Shown here: in pieces, positions 1 through 12,089 of the stretch | Layout: every line of letters starts with the position of its first letter | Numbering within the stretch: the first letter of the stretch is position 1 | DNA from: Malurus cyaneus samueli | Taxonomy: Eukaryota > Chordata > Aves > Passeriformes > Maluridae | Direction of reading: 5' to 3' | Length of the DNA: 64,000 bases | NCBI GenBank assembly: GCA_009741485.1 | Contig: CM019217.1 | Span: 43,135,700 to 43,199,699, forward strand | Translations under genes and position numbers: made by a program | The notes under the pieces: generated by a model | Seen by the model: only the letters and a program-made list of their open reading frames with translations | Database searches by the model: none | Told to the model about the DNA's origin: nothing

Positions 1-3000
1 AAGTGCCTTCTATGTGTGTTCGGGATGGAATACATTGCAGTCAGATTCCAACATACTGCAGCGTGGCAGGAATTATGGCTAATCCTTAGCAAGTCATGCA
101 GTGCTCTTAAATCCTGTGCTGAAATTCAAAAGCAATTTGCCTTGGCTGAGACACCCTTGCCAAAATGCTGCAGTCCTCCCTTCTGCGCTTAAACACATCC
201 AAAATAAATGCCAATCGCTGATAAACACAATCATTGATCACCCATGAATATAAGTATAACTTCCGCTGGAATGAGTTGGGCCAAGTTTTCATCCTACACA
301 ACCGAAGCTCTGGGCGTGAGAAGAGCTGGCCGCTGCCACCGAGCGACCCACAGACCGGTAGGTGGCCGTGTTTCACCGCTCTCCGCACCCTCCTCGCCTG
401 CAAAACAATCCCTGGCGCCGAAAAGTGCCACCTGCTCCCACCGGCATCTCCTGTGCTCTACTGAGAACACAGCCAAAGGCGTGTATTTCTTTCTCCCCGG
501 ATGAACCGGGCATTTTATCGGTATTAAGAAATAAACATTCACGTGCACATGTGTACATTGGTACAAAAGTCTTGGAATCTTTATTTGGTGCTTTATTTTT
601 TTAACTGCTTTCAGGTATTTTCGTGGCATGGATTTTTGACAGCCGCTGCTCATGGTTCTGTGAAGGACTGGATCTTGCTTTGTCAGGCCCTTATGGAACA
701 TTAAATACAATTTTAGCAAATTTTCATATGGATGTTGATGTGTGTGTGAGAGAATTAATATCCAACCTGTATTAAATGCCAAGACACACATACAAGCTGA
801 TCTCCCAAAAACATGGGGAAAGGATTTAGGATTGTTTCCAATGTTTGCAGTGAAGTGATAAAAGGACCAAAGCCTATATTCTATTGGTTCCCACTGCAAA
901 TTGATTTCTTACTCCATTTATACTCGTCCATAAATAAGTAGACTATTTAATAAGCTTGTTGAGGGTCAAACAAAATAATCCATTTTTCTGAGAGAGTAGT
1001 TTATTCACTACCTCTATCCCCTCCATTTCACAAATTATTTTCTTAAAACAGACTGAGTTTTCATTATCATCATCATTCCATCCTGAGCAGTAATGATTAG
1101 CTGAGAGCCCATTATTTCATACATTAATTTCATTTTTTAATGTAAACAAAGACAAATTATATAGCGGTTCTTTTCCATGTAGGCTTGGGAAGCAATGCTC
1201 TGTGATAGTGAAGTCTTAATTTTGACATTTTGGACTTTGTATGATCTAACAGATTTTAGAAACGGTTTGTTGCTCTTTGAGAACATCAGATGGCACTGTG
1301 TGGTTGTCAGTGAAGCCCCAAAGAAATTACAATCAGTAACAAGCTTATGTGAAATCCATACATAGGAGATGCTAGTGAAAGACTTGACTGTATTTGTGAC
1401 CAATGTAGGGGATATGGGTCAACAGTAAAAGCTGTCATAACTCGCTCACATTATAGGAACCCATTGCTTAATGTAAAATATTTAAGATTGAGCCAGAATT
1501 CCTCTCATAATTTGAGAGAATAAAGCACAGAAAGAAAAAGGCTACATATTTTTAAGAAAATTTTAAAATATTATTTCTTTCTGCTCATGGTTTACATATA
1601 GAAAACTCTTAACTTCACTTTCCTTCAGCAACCCTAAATACTTACATTTACATTTAATAGGCTAGTGCTATTAATGCTTCTAACTTAAGCCTGTGCTTCT
1701 CTATCTGTAAACAGATTTGAGCACTAGCATGGAGCACAGATAATGTGTAAAAAAACTGTGGAATTCATTCTTCTACTTCCATCATCCTGAATAAATGGCA
1801 TTTAAGCCTAATCCTGGAAGTCAGGGAGGACAACACAGTGCATTATTCCAAAAGCCCTTTATATTATATTTCGAGGATTTTTCTGACAGTTAGGCTTCCT
1901 CCGAGTGCTTAAAAAAAGTTCAAGCAAAGTATTTCACAGGCCAGAGGTTTATTGTGAAATACACTGCATTTTTGCTGTATAAGTTACTGTCCAAACGAAT
2001 AGTATCAACCTATACGTTCGATTATTGAAGCAGGCTCTGTTTAGTTTATTGAAGCTCTGTCCTCTCAACTAATTACAAAATACTCAGCAAATATTTGAAT
2101 TTACTACTTATCTCATTCACACAAATTAGTGCATCTCTTTGTTTAACAAATAAGTTCACTGTTCTTGCCCTCAGGGTAAAGTATACACTGCAATCTCTCT
2201 TCTGCAGACAGTCTGAATACCAACCTTTTCTCAGTGAATCAACAGTTGAAAATGGTATCTGTAGATCAGTAAAACAGAATTTACTATGTTGCATCAAATA
2301 CCCCTATACAAGGCACAAACAACTCAAAGCTCAATAATGATGTTTCACTGAACATAGTTTGGAGCTTTGTAGTATTTTAGTAAATTTTTAGAAATTTGAG
2401 GTATAATGTCCTATATTCCCAGACTCAGAAAAACCTCAGCTATGACAACAAAATGAGTTACCATCTGAATCATATTGACTTCATTCCTTTATATCACATT
2501 CCCTTTTTTTACACATAAGTTCATTCTTATTATCTTAAGATTTGTATGAAGTTTAAATAAAAGCTTTAATATATGAAATTAAGTACACAGAACTAACCAA
2601 ACAGAAACAATATATAGGATTTTTCAAAACTGAGCTAACAGCTCATTCAAACCATCAAATATCGGCCTTCTGTATATGAGATGTCTTCAGAAATACTATG
2701 ATGATGGAGTGCCTTGATTTTTGGCCCTGTAATAGTTAATTTTTTTTAAAATTGTTTGTAATAATAGTTTAAGTCAAAATAAGATCTATGTATTAAAGCA
2801 ATAACCCTTGGTTATTCTTTGCAGAAAACAAAGGGCCTTTTAGGTTGTTAGAAGTGCTGACATGAACAGTCATGAATTGATGTAACTTCCATATTTTGTT
2901 TTATGAAAATATATTATCCTGTAATTATTAAAGAATCCACTCTAAAGTGAGTAAAAAAAATACTCTCTGTATTCACAGTGTGGAGACAGCAAAATAGCCC

Positions 3001-6000
3001 ATAATTTCTTTCCAAAATGAAGGATTCTGGCTGACATGAAATACATACATTCCTTACTGTTCCCCACTCAGTTTTCAAAGAAACAGCTATTACCAGCAAG
3101 TATTTGAACTGAGACATAGGTGAACACAGTGTCTTTACTGGTGCCACAAGTATAAGGAAACTAAAGGCTCCCCATTACAGAGCAACTGATTTTTGTTGAC
3201 TCGTTTCTCTTGAGGAAGGGCAAGGAAGAAGTGTGCTGCACACAGTGGACTATCCAGCTGAAAAAATGTTGTGATTTACCTTTTGCCCACATTTTTAATA
3301 TTGAAAGAGAAAGATAAGTTACAAAACCTCTTTTTTTTTTCATTTTCACTTTCGTGCAGTTGGCTTTTTGGAACAACGTCGACATAGCTTCACTACTAGA
3401 CAATTTGTTTGTTGTCTGTATTTCTCATCCTAATTATCACTCCCTCGTTGATGGACCTAGCAAAGGGGATTTTGCCCACTAATCTATATTTTTAGTATTA
3501 CAAGGAGAGTGATACATATTGATGATGGATATCAAAGCATAGTAGAGAGTTTTTTTCAGCATTTACTATTTGGGATTTTTCTAGATTTATTTTTAAATAG
3601 GAAAACTAACTTCCAGAGCATCTAAAAAAATGTAAGTTCAAGTCAAGTCCACTGAGCACTTTCAGTCAAACAGTAATAAAACCCCATTGGAAATCTTAAA
3701 ACTTGTCACTAAAGCATTTCTAAACTGTTGTAGACCGTTTTTTCAGGTTAGATTCTTAAGGCATGTAGATATGAGCTTAAAAAAAAAAAAAAAAACAAAC
3801 CATTGTTTTTCCAAGACATCCATAAGTCTATTCTGATATTCAGGAACTAATTTATGACACAAACATATTTCTTCTGATTTGTTTTTCTGAGGAAAGGTTT
3901 TTGTATGAATAATGAGAGGGTGTTGGACAGTGTTCCAGTAGCTGATAAAAATGCTAATCAATACTGAGTTGAAGAAAGCTCTTTTAAACAAATAATGATT
4001 CACCTTTACTCTCTCCTGAAAAGTAAATTACAAGAAAAAAGTACACTGAGTTTGAGAACTCTTCCTTCCACCTGTGCTACACGAATTGTCCTTATTTGTT
4101 AGCAAACCAGCAGACTTACTGGAAAGAAAACACTGGCCAGGAAATGAACATGGTTAAATTATTTTGGACACGTCTCTGGGTACAATTAGGTCTCTAGCAC
4201 ACTTGTTTGGTAAATGGGTCAGCTTTTTTGCAGCCAGGACCCACCAGGACAAAATGGTATGAAAGGGAGGAAAAATACCACATAGTCATTCCAGTAAGCA
4301 TATGTGTTGCTTTCAACTTCATGAAAAGCAGAAATAGGGTATTTCTAAGTAATGAAAGGTGAAATCAGAGGAGAAAAGAAAAAAAAGAAGGAAATATATG
4401 AAATGATTAATTATTCAAGGCTAAATAATGACCATGTAGTCAGTAACGCAAACATAAATTTCCTGATGTTTAAATATTTACACCTTCTACTAAGGGTGCT
4501 ATAACCACAGTTATAACCACAAATACAGCTAAGTAACACTTAAAATGCAGTGCACAAATATTTGGTAATCATTAAGGCAATGTTCAAAATTGACTTCTTC
4601 ATGAATGTAAATATATACAGCAATAATTTTGTGTAAATAAGCACCTGACTGAAAATTCAGGTTTCCTATTCCTAACCCATTTTTAGGGATAATGATCCTT
4701 TTGTTTTTCCCACCAATTAGCCATTTATCTTGAACATTGAAACTCTATTTATGCATTTTTATTATGTCATTACAGCCATTCTCACAGTTTAATAAGAAAA
4801 TCTTGGGGTTTTTAAACTCCAGAGTTGGCTGTTGTCATCCTCTGTGACTCCTGAAATTCTTGCCTAGGAGCACAAGATAAAATTTTGTTTTCTGCTACCC
4901 AAATCTTCTGACAGAGTTTCAAGTGTACGACTTCTAGAGAAAAAGGGAAAGATGTGTTCTTGATTCTGTCAGAGGATGAAGGATACCTGAAGTGTTCGAC
5001 GTGGTTCACCTACTGATCATGAGCCCATCTGAACTCTGCAGTGTACACCTGTGTTAAAGTTGGACTGGTCACTTTGCAAAGTTCATACCAGTGACCTGCT
5101 CATGCTATCTTGTCATATCTAAGGGAAACCTGCTGGAGCACAGCCTCTGGAATGGTATCTCTGGGACCCTGTGGACCCTTGTGTCTGGAACTGCAAAGAA
5201 CAAGCAAAGCAAGCCCAGTGTATGAGCAGCAGTGGCAGAAACGTTCAGTGGTAGTTTTCTCAGGCCATGTTAACAGCACAAGTGAAACAACAATAAAAAC
5301 ACAACAGCAGATAGACTTTTACCCATTTTTATTTGCTTTATTTTCACTTTTTAGGAAACAGAAGTAACCATGTTAAAGATAAAACAATACCCTATTTGTA
5401 TCAGTAAGGTCAACAGGAGAACACTCTGCACCTCACATTCTGCACCTGACTCTTCAAGTAATTAAGACCAGATTTGGAAAGACTTTAGCATCGGTCATCC
5501 TTTGGAAAAGACTTTGGCAGCCTGGCAGCTAACTCACTGCTCATCAGTAGAGTTACTGGGAAGCTAACTCTCCCATGAACAGTGCTTCAGGCTCACATAA
5601 AAAGGTCACATTAGTTTGGCCTTTAGCATCACAAATGCTCTCATTTGCTTCTGGCAATAGGTGGGTGGATCTCTGAACATGATGGGAACCTTCTGTTCGA
5701 CCCTATTTGACCAGATGGAAAAAAGACTCCCCATGTTTTAGGGCATTATTATATCTAATTTTCTAATAATCTGGTTCCTACAGAATGCTTTTGTCCATGT
5801 TTTAAGTACCTATTAAGCCAAGTTGAAACACTGATCCTGCTATACAGAGATGAAGTTATTTGCCTGAAATCACAAAGCTGACCCCAGTAACAGCAGATCT
5901 AGCAGTGAACACCAGTCTCACAATTTTTCTCATCATTTGGTCAAACATGTAATGGAGTCAAAAGCCTCATTCAATGTTGTCTTATCACACATCATACTGT

Positions 6001-6720
6001 ACAGATACAAAATCAATCTTTCTCTGGCGAAGCTGTAGCTTAGAGACCAGATCTAGGTCATGAGTGGGAAGGTATTAATGATATTAATACAAACAGCATG
6101 CAAAAGGACATAGTGAAACAATTTGCCTGAAAAAAAGCCCATAACAGAAGAATGGGCTTGTCAGCACTCTTGTAGCGGTATTGAATAAGGCAGGGACCAA
6201 CAGCATTAGTTCCCCAGCAAGGAAGCTTTGACTGAAGTTGTTGGAATGGACTCACTGTGTTTGAAGGATAGGGAACATTCGTACTTTCATTGTCCACGAG
6301 AATTACCACAGAATACTTTTCAGCCATTTTCATTTTTCAATAACTGCATACCTTTCTCTGCCTCAGTTTCGTCATCCACAGAATAGGGAAAAAGTTGTTG
6401 AGTCTCTCTGCAAAACACATAGTGATCTGTGCAAAGGAAGGCCTACGTAGTCACAAAATATCATGTAATGTTAGACTGTTGATAGCTGGTACACATAATT
6501 CAAGTAGCTACTGTGGCTTTTCTCTGTGCTATTAGAGGGAAGCTTCTGTGAGTCCCCATCACGGAGTGATGTTTTGTTATGCTTGTGACTAGATGTAGCA
6601 TCTCCATGCCTTGTCTCACTTTTCTGCCTTCCCTGAGACCTGGCTGGAGCAGAGATCAAGCAGCTAAGTGAGAAACATTCTGAAAATGGGAGGAGTACCT
6701 GTGCAGATTCTGAGAATCCA
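1..6720. other. Intergenic flank upstream of FGG; no gene seen
   Basis: I find no exon set with matching phases and no recognisable protein here. The open frames are short and show no family motif. Most of it is AT-rich with scattered A and T runs. A CpG-richer patch lies at about 300-450. In mammals the next gene on this side of FGG is LRAT, much farther away, so a gene-free stretch is expected. Confidence 0.7.
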
Positions 6721-6872
6721 CCTCAACTCGCTACCCCACCTCTTCCCATCACCTCCCAGTGCCCGCCCCCAGGTTCAGCCTGCTGCCTTAAACTGCTGCC
6801 CCCCCGTGCTGGGTTGAACATTCTCGGCTGCTGACTGCACAGCTGCACCGGGCAGCAGCCAGTGGGACAGGC
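6721..6872 (+). promoter_or_regulatory. FGG: FGG proximal promoter and 5' UTR (inferred)
   Basis: The 150 bases before the FGG start codon are more GC-rich than the flank. They hold a GC-box-like GCCCGCCCCC at 6761-6770, which could bind Sp1 on either strand, and a weak TATA-like CTTAAAC near 6786. I see no good HNF1 element like those at FGA and FGB. The transcription start cannot be fixed; about 6810-6830 is a guess from the weak TATA spacing. Confidence 0.4.
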
Positions 6873-9800
6873 ATGATGGGGCTGAGCTTGTGCAGCTGGG
6901 CTCCCCTGGGCCCTCTCCTCTCCCTGCTCTTTTCTACCAGCCTGGCGGTAAGTGAAGACACAAGTGTTTAGGAAATGTGTTAGCACAGAAAGTGATGTTG
7001 GAGAAAATCCCCTAAAAATGGTCCTCTCTCTTCTCTTCAGTACCTTGCCACCAGAGACAACTGTTGCATATTGGATGATAGATTTGTAAGTACCTGAACC
7101 ATTTTATTTTATCTTAAGAATGTAACTAAAGCTTTCCTCTGCTGATTATTAACTACCATTATCACTTGTACCTCTTCATTGTTTCCAGTACTTACTAAGT
7201 GTGCTTTGCTTAAACCTGTTCATTGATAGCAGTGTGTGCTTTGTAAAAGTGTATGGGAGGCTGCACTGTATATGAAAGCACACATCCAGCAGATGCTACA
7301 AGTAATAGCATGCACTGTTTTCTTGCTGTGTGTGCACATAGTGTGAAAGTTAATTGTCTCTGAAAATTCAGATACAGCAAAGTCAGCTGCAAATGCCTGC
7401 TCTGCTGTATCCTTAAAAGATTTCTTCAACAGTGTGTAAAAGTTCCTCTGCCCAAATATTCTGCTCTGCTTTCTTTGCCCCTGAAACATTACCAGCTATT
7501 TCTCTTTACTCCTTAGGGGAGCTTCTGCCCAACAACTTGTGGCATTGCCGATTTCCTCAATAAATACCATTCCACTGTGGATAATGACCTGCTGGAAATG
7601 GAGAGAATCTTGCAGCGAATTTCTAACTCCACAGCAACAGCAGAAAATCTGATTCAACATATCCAAGGCCTCTATCCTTCAGACAAGCAGACATTACCAA
7701 GTGAGAATATAAAAATAAGTACACAATTGAAAAATATTATTTATGTCAGTTTCTTTTTTTAATCTGCCTAACTGCAACTATTTTTTACCTTTCTCTTTTA
7801 CAGATTCAATTGATGATTTTACTCAAAAGTCCAGGAAAATAATTGAAGAAATTATCAGATATGAAAACACTATATTGTCTCATGAAACTACTATACAGTA
7901 GGTATCCTCCACTTATTTTATTAGTGACAGTACAAATGGTTTTCTTTCTGTTCTTTTATCAAGTTACAAAAAAGCTCTCTCAGAAAGGTTTTTGTGCTCC
8001 TGTGGGCAGTTCTGTAGTAGCTGCCTAGCAAGACACAGAAGGATCATGAGGATCTGATTGTGAATTTTCTGCTTACCTGGTTAAATGATTAATTGTGCAA
8101 GAAATGCAAGATAAGAATGTCATGAAGCTTGGCAATACTTTTATTTATGTTTCTCCTGCTGTGCCAGCTATCCCTACAATTTTTTTCATGACCTTTGGAG
8201 GTCATGAGTTTTTGCTGTGAAGCAGAATATGTGAAATGTTTCATTTGCTCTGGCCAATTTTGCTGCATATATCCATGAAAATTAGCTCCGTTATGTAGTT
8301 ATAATCCATAAGTAACTATAAATCCAGGGGCAGTCTTTTATAAGTTGACATTGAAGGTAAAATTGAAAGCCTAAATAATGTCTCTAAATCCTAAGGATAT
8401 AATTTTTTTTTTTACCTGAATGTAGAAAATTACATCAAAGATTATTTAGGCATTCTGACACTTACAGCAGTTTATTTATTGCACTTACATTTTAGAAATA
8501 CATCCATAATGGAAGAGGAATAGTTTATAATTTCCTTCAGGAGAGCAAAATAAAACTTTCCATACAGTTATATCCATACATTAAATGCTGATTAGAGTTT
8601 TGCTGATTTGAGTCAAGTTTTGCATATGGTTAAGTTTTGCATGAGGTAAAGCATGTGCTTTCCAATTTTGCCTGTCTTTAACTCTAAATATCAGTGCTAA
8701 TAGAAGCACCCCCTTTTGCAGAGGGGCGTATAGCAGCAAGTTAGAGATATGAGGCATGTGCAGGGAAATAAATGTGTATTACATATTCACAAACAGCAGG
8801 TAAACCACCCCATTTTTATGTCTCTCTTTCCAGACAGTTGACAGATACACATATAATGAACGGCAACAGGATCACAGAACTGAAAGAGAAGATTGCCCAG
8901 CTTGAGCGACTCTGTCAGGAGCCATGCAAAGACAGGGCTGAAATTCAGGAGACAACTGGAAGAGGTGTGCAAAATTGTGCTTCTTGTATGGCAGAGGGTT
9001 AATTCAGACACAAGTGCTGCTTGTTGGCATCACAACAATGATTTCCTTGTAATCTTATGGGTCACAGACTTCCACAAAGATATATAAAATTGCAAAACTT
9101 GTGAAACAAGTTAGATGCTCTGCAGTCAAGGCGTTCAGGTGGAACACAGTTCTTGCTTGGCCTTTTTGGCCAAAATATGGTTATCACAAAATGTATGCAA
9201 GACATGGGTGACATGAGTTGAGTTTCCATGGACCTGGGACAAACAGAAAATAACTCATTATCACAGTTCTACTGAGCCTTGTGGAAAAAAAAATTAATTA
9301 TTCCATTTAGTCCAAGATTGTCTTTCTTTGTTGCTGTAGAATTCAATGCAATGACTGTGTTTACACTGCTTAAACTTTACACTAGACTAAATTGGTCTTT
9401 ATCTTACACAAGTCCTGTGACCTTCAGTAGGATTTTTTTTGGCAATGACACTGAAGTATGTGGACTAAATAGCTAACTTTGCAACAATAGTATTTAGAAT
9501 ATTTGCATTTCTTGCACTAAGAAAGTTACAATTTAAAATAAGTGTGAGGACAGAATTGTAGCTAGATTGACAACAATCCTTTGAATATCTTTACTTCAGA
9601 TTGTCAAGACATTGCAAACAAAGGTGCAAGGAAAAGTGGTCTTTACTTTATCAAGCCTCAAAGAGCCAAGCAGTCATTCCTGGTCTACTGCGAGATTGAC
9701 TCATATGGTAACGGCTGGACAGTACTGCAGAGGGTATGACATTTGTGTGTTATTATTTGAAGCAAACTTATTGCATCAACACCGTTTTTATTTACCTATA

Positions 9801-11875
9801 TATGATACATGTATTTTTTACTGAGGTTTTTATTTTTGTTCATGCTGTTCTTGGGTTTGTTTTTTTTTTTTCCCAGAGACTGGACGGGAGTGAAGACTTC
9901 TCTAAAAATTGGGTTCAGTACAAGGAAGGATTTGGACATCTGTCTCCAGATGACACCACTGAGTTCTGGCTGGGCAATGAAAGGATTCATTTAATAACTA
10001 CACAGTCCACTCTGCCATACACCTTACGAATAGAGCTGGAGGACTGGAGTGGCAAAAAAGGGTATTTGCTCATGATGCTTCTGAAAATGACAACTTAAAA
10101 TCCACTGCTCCCACTGCTGCATCAGTTTGTACTGGAATAAGTTTGCTCCTTAAAAATTACTAACTCTTAGACCAGCTAACATATTCATGGAGCTGCTTTG
10201 TCTCCTGAACTTACAGCTGTGACAGCAGTCACTGTGTGTGACTTGTTGCCAGGCACAGGTACCTGTCAGAAGGCCACGTGCTGTCAGCACTAGCATAAAG
10301 AATCTGTTTCTTCTCTGCAAGTTTCTTTGTCTTATGTATCTTAGGGACTACATGATCATTATAGGTCCCTTCTAACTGAACTATTCTGTTCCATTCTTTC
10401 TTAGAAATTTTATTTCTAATATGAACCTGAAAGATTACACACATATATATATATATATCTATATATATGTGTGTGTGTTTATACTGTAGATATTTCACAC
10501 ATCACTGAAGAGTAGTAGTCAGAAGACGAGCACAAAAGTTGATTGGATGTGTGTCACTGAATTGCAGCCCACAGTCACATAAAAACAATTACTTTTAAAA
10601 TAAAAGGCAATAAATGCCTTTTCTGCAGTTTGAACACAGATGCATTTTTCATTTGTGTGTGTGCTGGAATGCAGCACGCTCATGTTCACATTGCCCTTTG
10701 TTCACAGCACTGCTGACTATGCTGTATTCAGAGTGGGAAGTGAGGAAGACAAGTATCGAATGACCTACGCCTACTTTATTGGTGGTGAAGCCGGGGACGC
10801 CTTTGATGGATACAATTTTGGAGATGACCCAAGTGATAAATCCTATACCTACCACAATGGCATGCGGTTCAGTACCTATGATAATGACAATGATAACTAT
10901 GAAGGCAACTGTGCTGAGCAGGATGGCTCTGGATGGTGGATGAACAGATGCCATGCTGGCCACCTCAACGGCAAATATTATCCAGGTAAAGCTTCTTCTA
11001 AATGCATGTGATTCAGGACACCACGTTTCAGTGACAAAGGAAAATTGAGTCATGTTCATTGAGTACATTTTGCCTTATGGCTTTTCCAAAGCTGGCATAG
11101 CTCATTCTTTGCAATAATTGTTAACGCCAGTAGTAGGAATTTACAACTGCTCTCCATTCTAAAGTGGGAGAATCAATCCTGAGAGAAGCAAAGTAGAGGA
11201 AGAAAGCCAAGGAGCAGGGTCTGTTAGCATACCCAGGGGTGCCCTGGAGGTGTCAGTACCAGAAAAATGTTTGGGCACAGTAACTACTGTGAGAAAGCAA
11301 TCCACTGTTCTGCTCCTACTGGTGTTTTTTAGGTGGTGTGTACACATCAGAAGATGCTGGTCCAGCTGGATTTGACAATGGCATTATCTGGGCAACCTGG
11401 CGTGACCGGTGGTACTCCATGAAGAAAACTGCAATGAAAATCATCCCATTCAACAGACTGTCAGTAGATGGACAGCAGCACAACTTGGGCAGTGTCAAAC
11501 AGGTTCGACCACAGGGCCAAGGAGATATTTAAAATGACAGAACAAAACAAAGTAATCATGTCAAACACTGAGCATGAACAGCTGAAGTTAAGCCCACTGC
11601 CTCTTAAAGCAGTTGGCTTTGTTTACCATTTTCTCACAAAACTATTTTAGTATACCTTCTACGTTACTGTTTGTTTTCATGGATAGGTAAATGGATAATC
11701 TCATGATCAGAAGTAATCCCTTGCCTTTTTGTGTTCTAATTGCTGAATTTTTCATTTCCAAATAGTATAACTATGCATGAATACTATCAACATGTCACCG
11801 TAGCCTTATGTACTTCTTTCATTAGAAGAACATTAAAATACTCTTTTCTTTCTGTTTCAGGTTGGAGATGCGTAA
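6873..11875 (+). CDS. FGG: Fibrinogen gamma chain precursor (gamma-A form), 436 aa in 10 exons
   Basis: Secreted liver protein, one of the three chains of the clotting factor fibrinogen. Coding exons: 6873-6947, 7041-7085, 7517-7700, 7804-7897, 8834-8964, 9600-9733, 9877-10061, 10708-10985, 11333-11502, 11861-11875. All phases join and exon sizes match human FGG where I recall them. Residues 1-25 are a signal peptide, cut before YLATRDNCC. The disulfide ring CPTTCG is at 44-49, then a coiled coil with an NST glycosylation site at Asn77 (mature Asn52, as in human), the second ring CQEPC, and a fibrinogen C-terminal globe with the calcium loop [11 protein letters not shown] and hole-a region HAGHLNG. 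The cross-linking tail keeps GQQ and Lys and ends KQVGDA. Human gamma-A is 437 aa. Of the two adjacent ATGs (6873, 6876) the first is used; the choice barely matters. Confidence 0.97.
10343..10403 (+). mobile_element. CR1 LINE 3'-tail fragment
   Basis: A short stretch in FGG intron 7 resembles the 3' terminus of bird CR1 retrotransposons: GGACTA, then GATCATTATAGGTCCCTTCT, then AACTGAACTATTCTG. CR1 copies are usually 5'-truncated, and here only the last 60 or so bases are recognisable. An AT/GT dinucleotide microsatellite follows at 10438-10480. Confidence 0.65.
10438..10480. repeat. AT/GT dinucleotide microsatellite in FGG intron 7
   Basis: An ACAC, then (AT)n interrupted by a C, then (GT)n tract, just downstream of the CR1 tail fragment. 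Likely length-polymorphic. Confidence 0.85.
11503..11532 (+). CDS. FGG: Gamma-prime-like read-through tail of FGG (exon 9 extended into intron 9)
   Basis: If the exon 9 donor (GTTCGA at 11503) is not used, the frame continues for nine codons, VRPQGQGDI, to a TAA at 11530-11532. This is positionally equivalent to the mammalian gamma-prime chain, which also starts VRP and arises by intron retention with alternative polyadenylation. The human tail is 20 residues, acidic, with sulfated tyrosines that bind thrombin exosite II. This one has a single acidic residue and no tyrosine. Nothing in the sequence proves the isoform is made; an ATTAAA at 11832-11837 inside the intron is a possible poly(A) signal. 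Confidence 0.5.
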   Translation, partial: VRPQGQGDI

Positions 11876-12060
11876 AGGACAATTTACTAAAGACTGGTCT
11901 GAACAGCAAAAGCAAATCTTTTCTGTCTTAGACGCTGAACTTACCAAACATTACACAGTTCAGTTTTAACTGTAAAACAACTTGGACTGTAAGAAGCCCA
12001 AACCTCTTCCCTGAGTGGTGCTTACCTCTGTAGATGGTTATTTTTTCTTTACACATTCTC

Positions 12061-12066
12061 AATAAA
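12061..12066 (+). terminator. FGG: FGG poly(A) signal AATAAA
   Basis: Canonical AATAAA 186 bases after the gamma-A stop codon, with a T/G-rich stretch about 25 bases farther on. This gives a short 3' UTR in exon 10. Confidence 0.85.
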
Positions 12067-12089
12067 CTTTTGATTATTACAAAGAAAGT

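Noticed and set aside
294..899. 201-residue minus-strand open frame near the window start
   Set aside because: No domain motifs, ordinary for low-stop sequence; half of it overlaps the CpG-rich patch where stops are rare.
10649..11068. 139-residue minus-strand open frame opposite FGG exon 8
   Set aside because: Antisense shadow of a coding exon; no homology and no splice context of its own.
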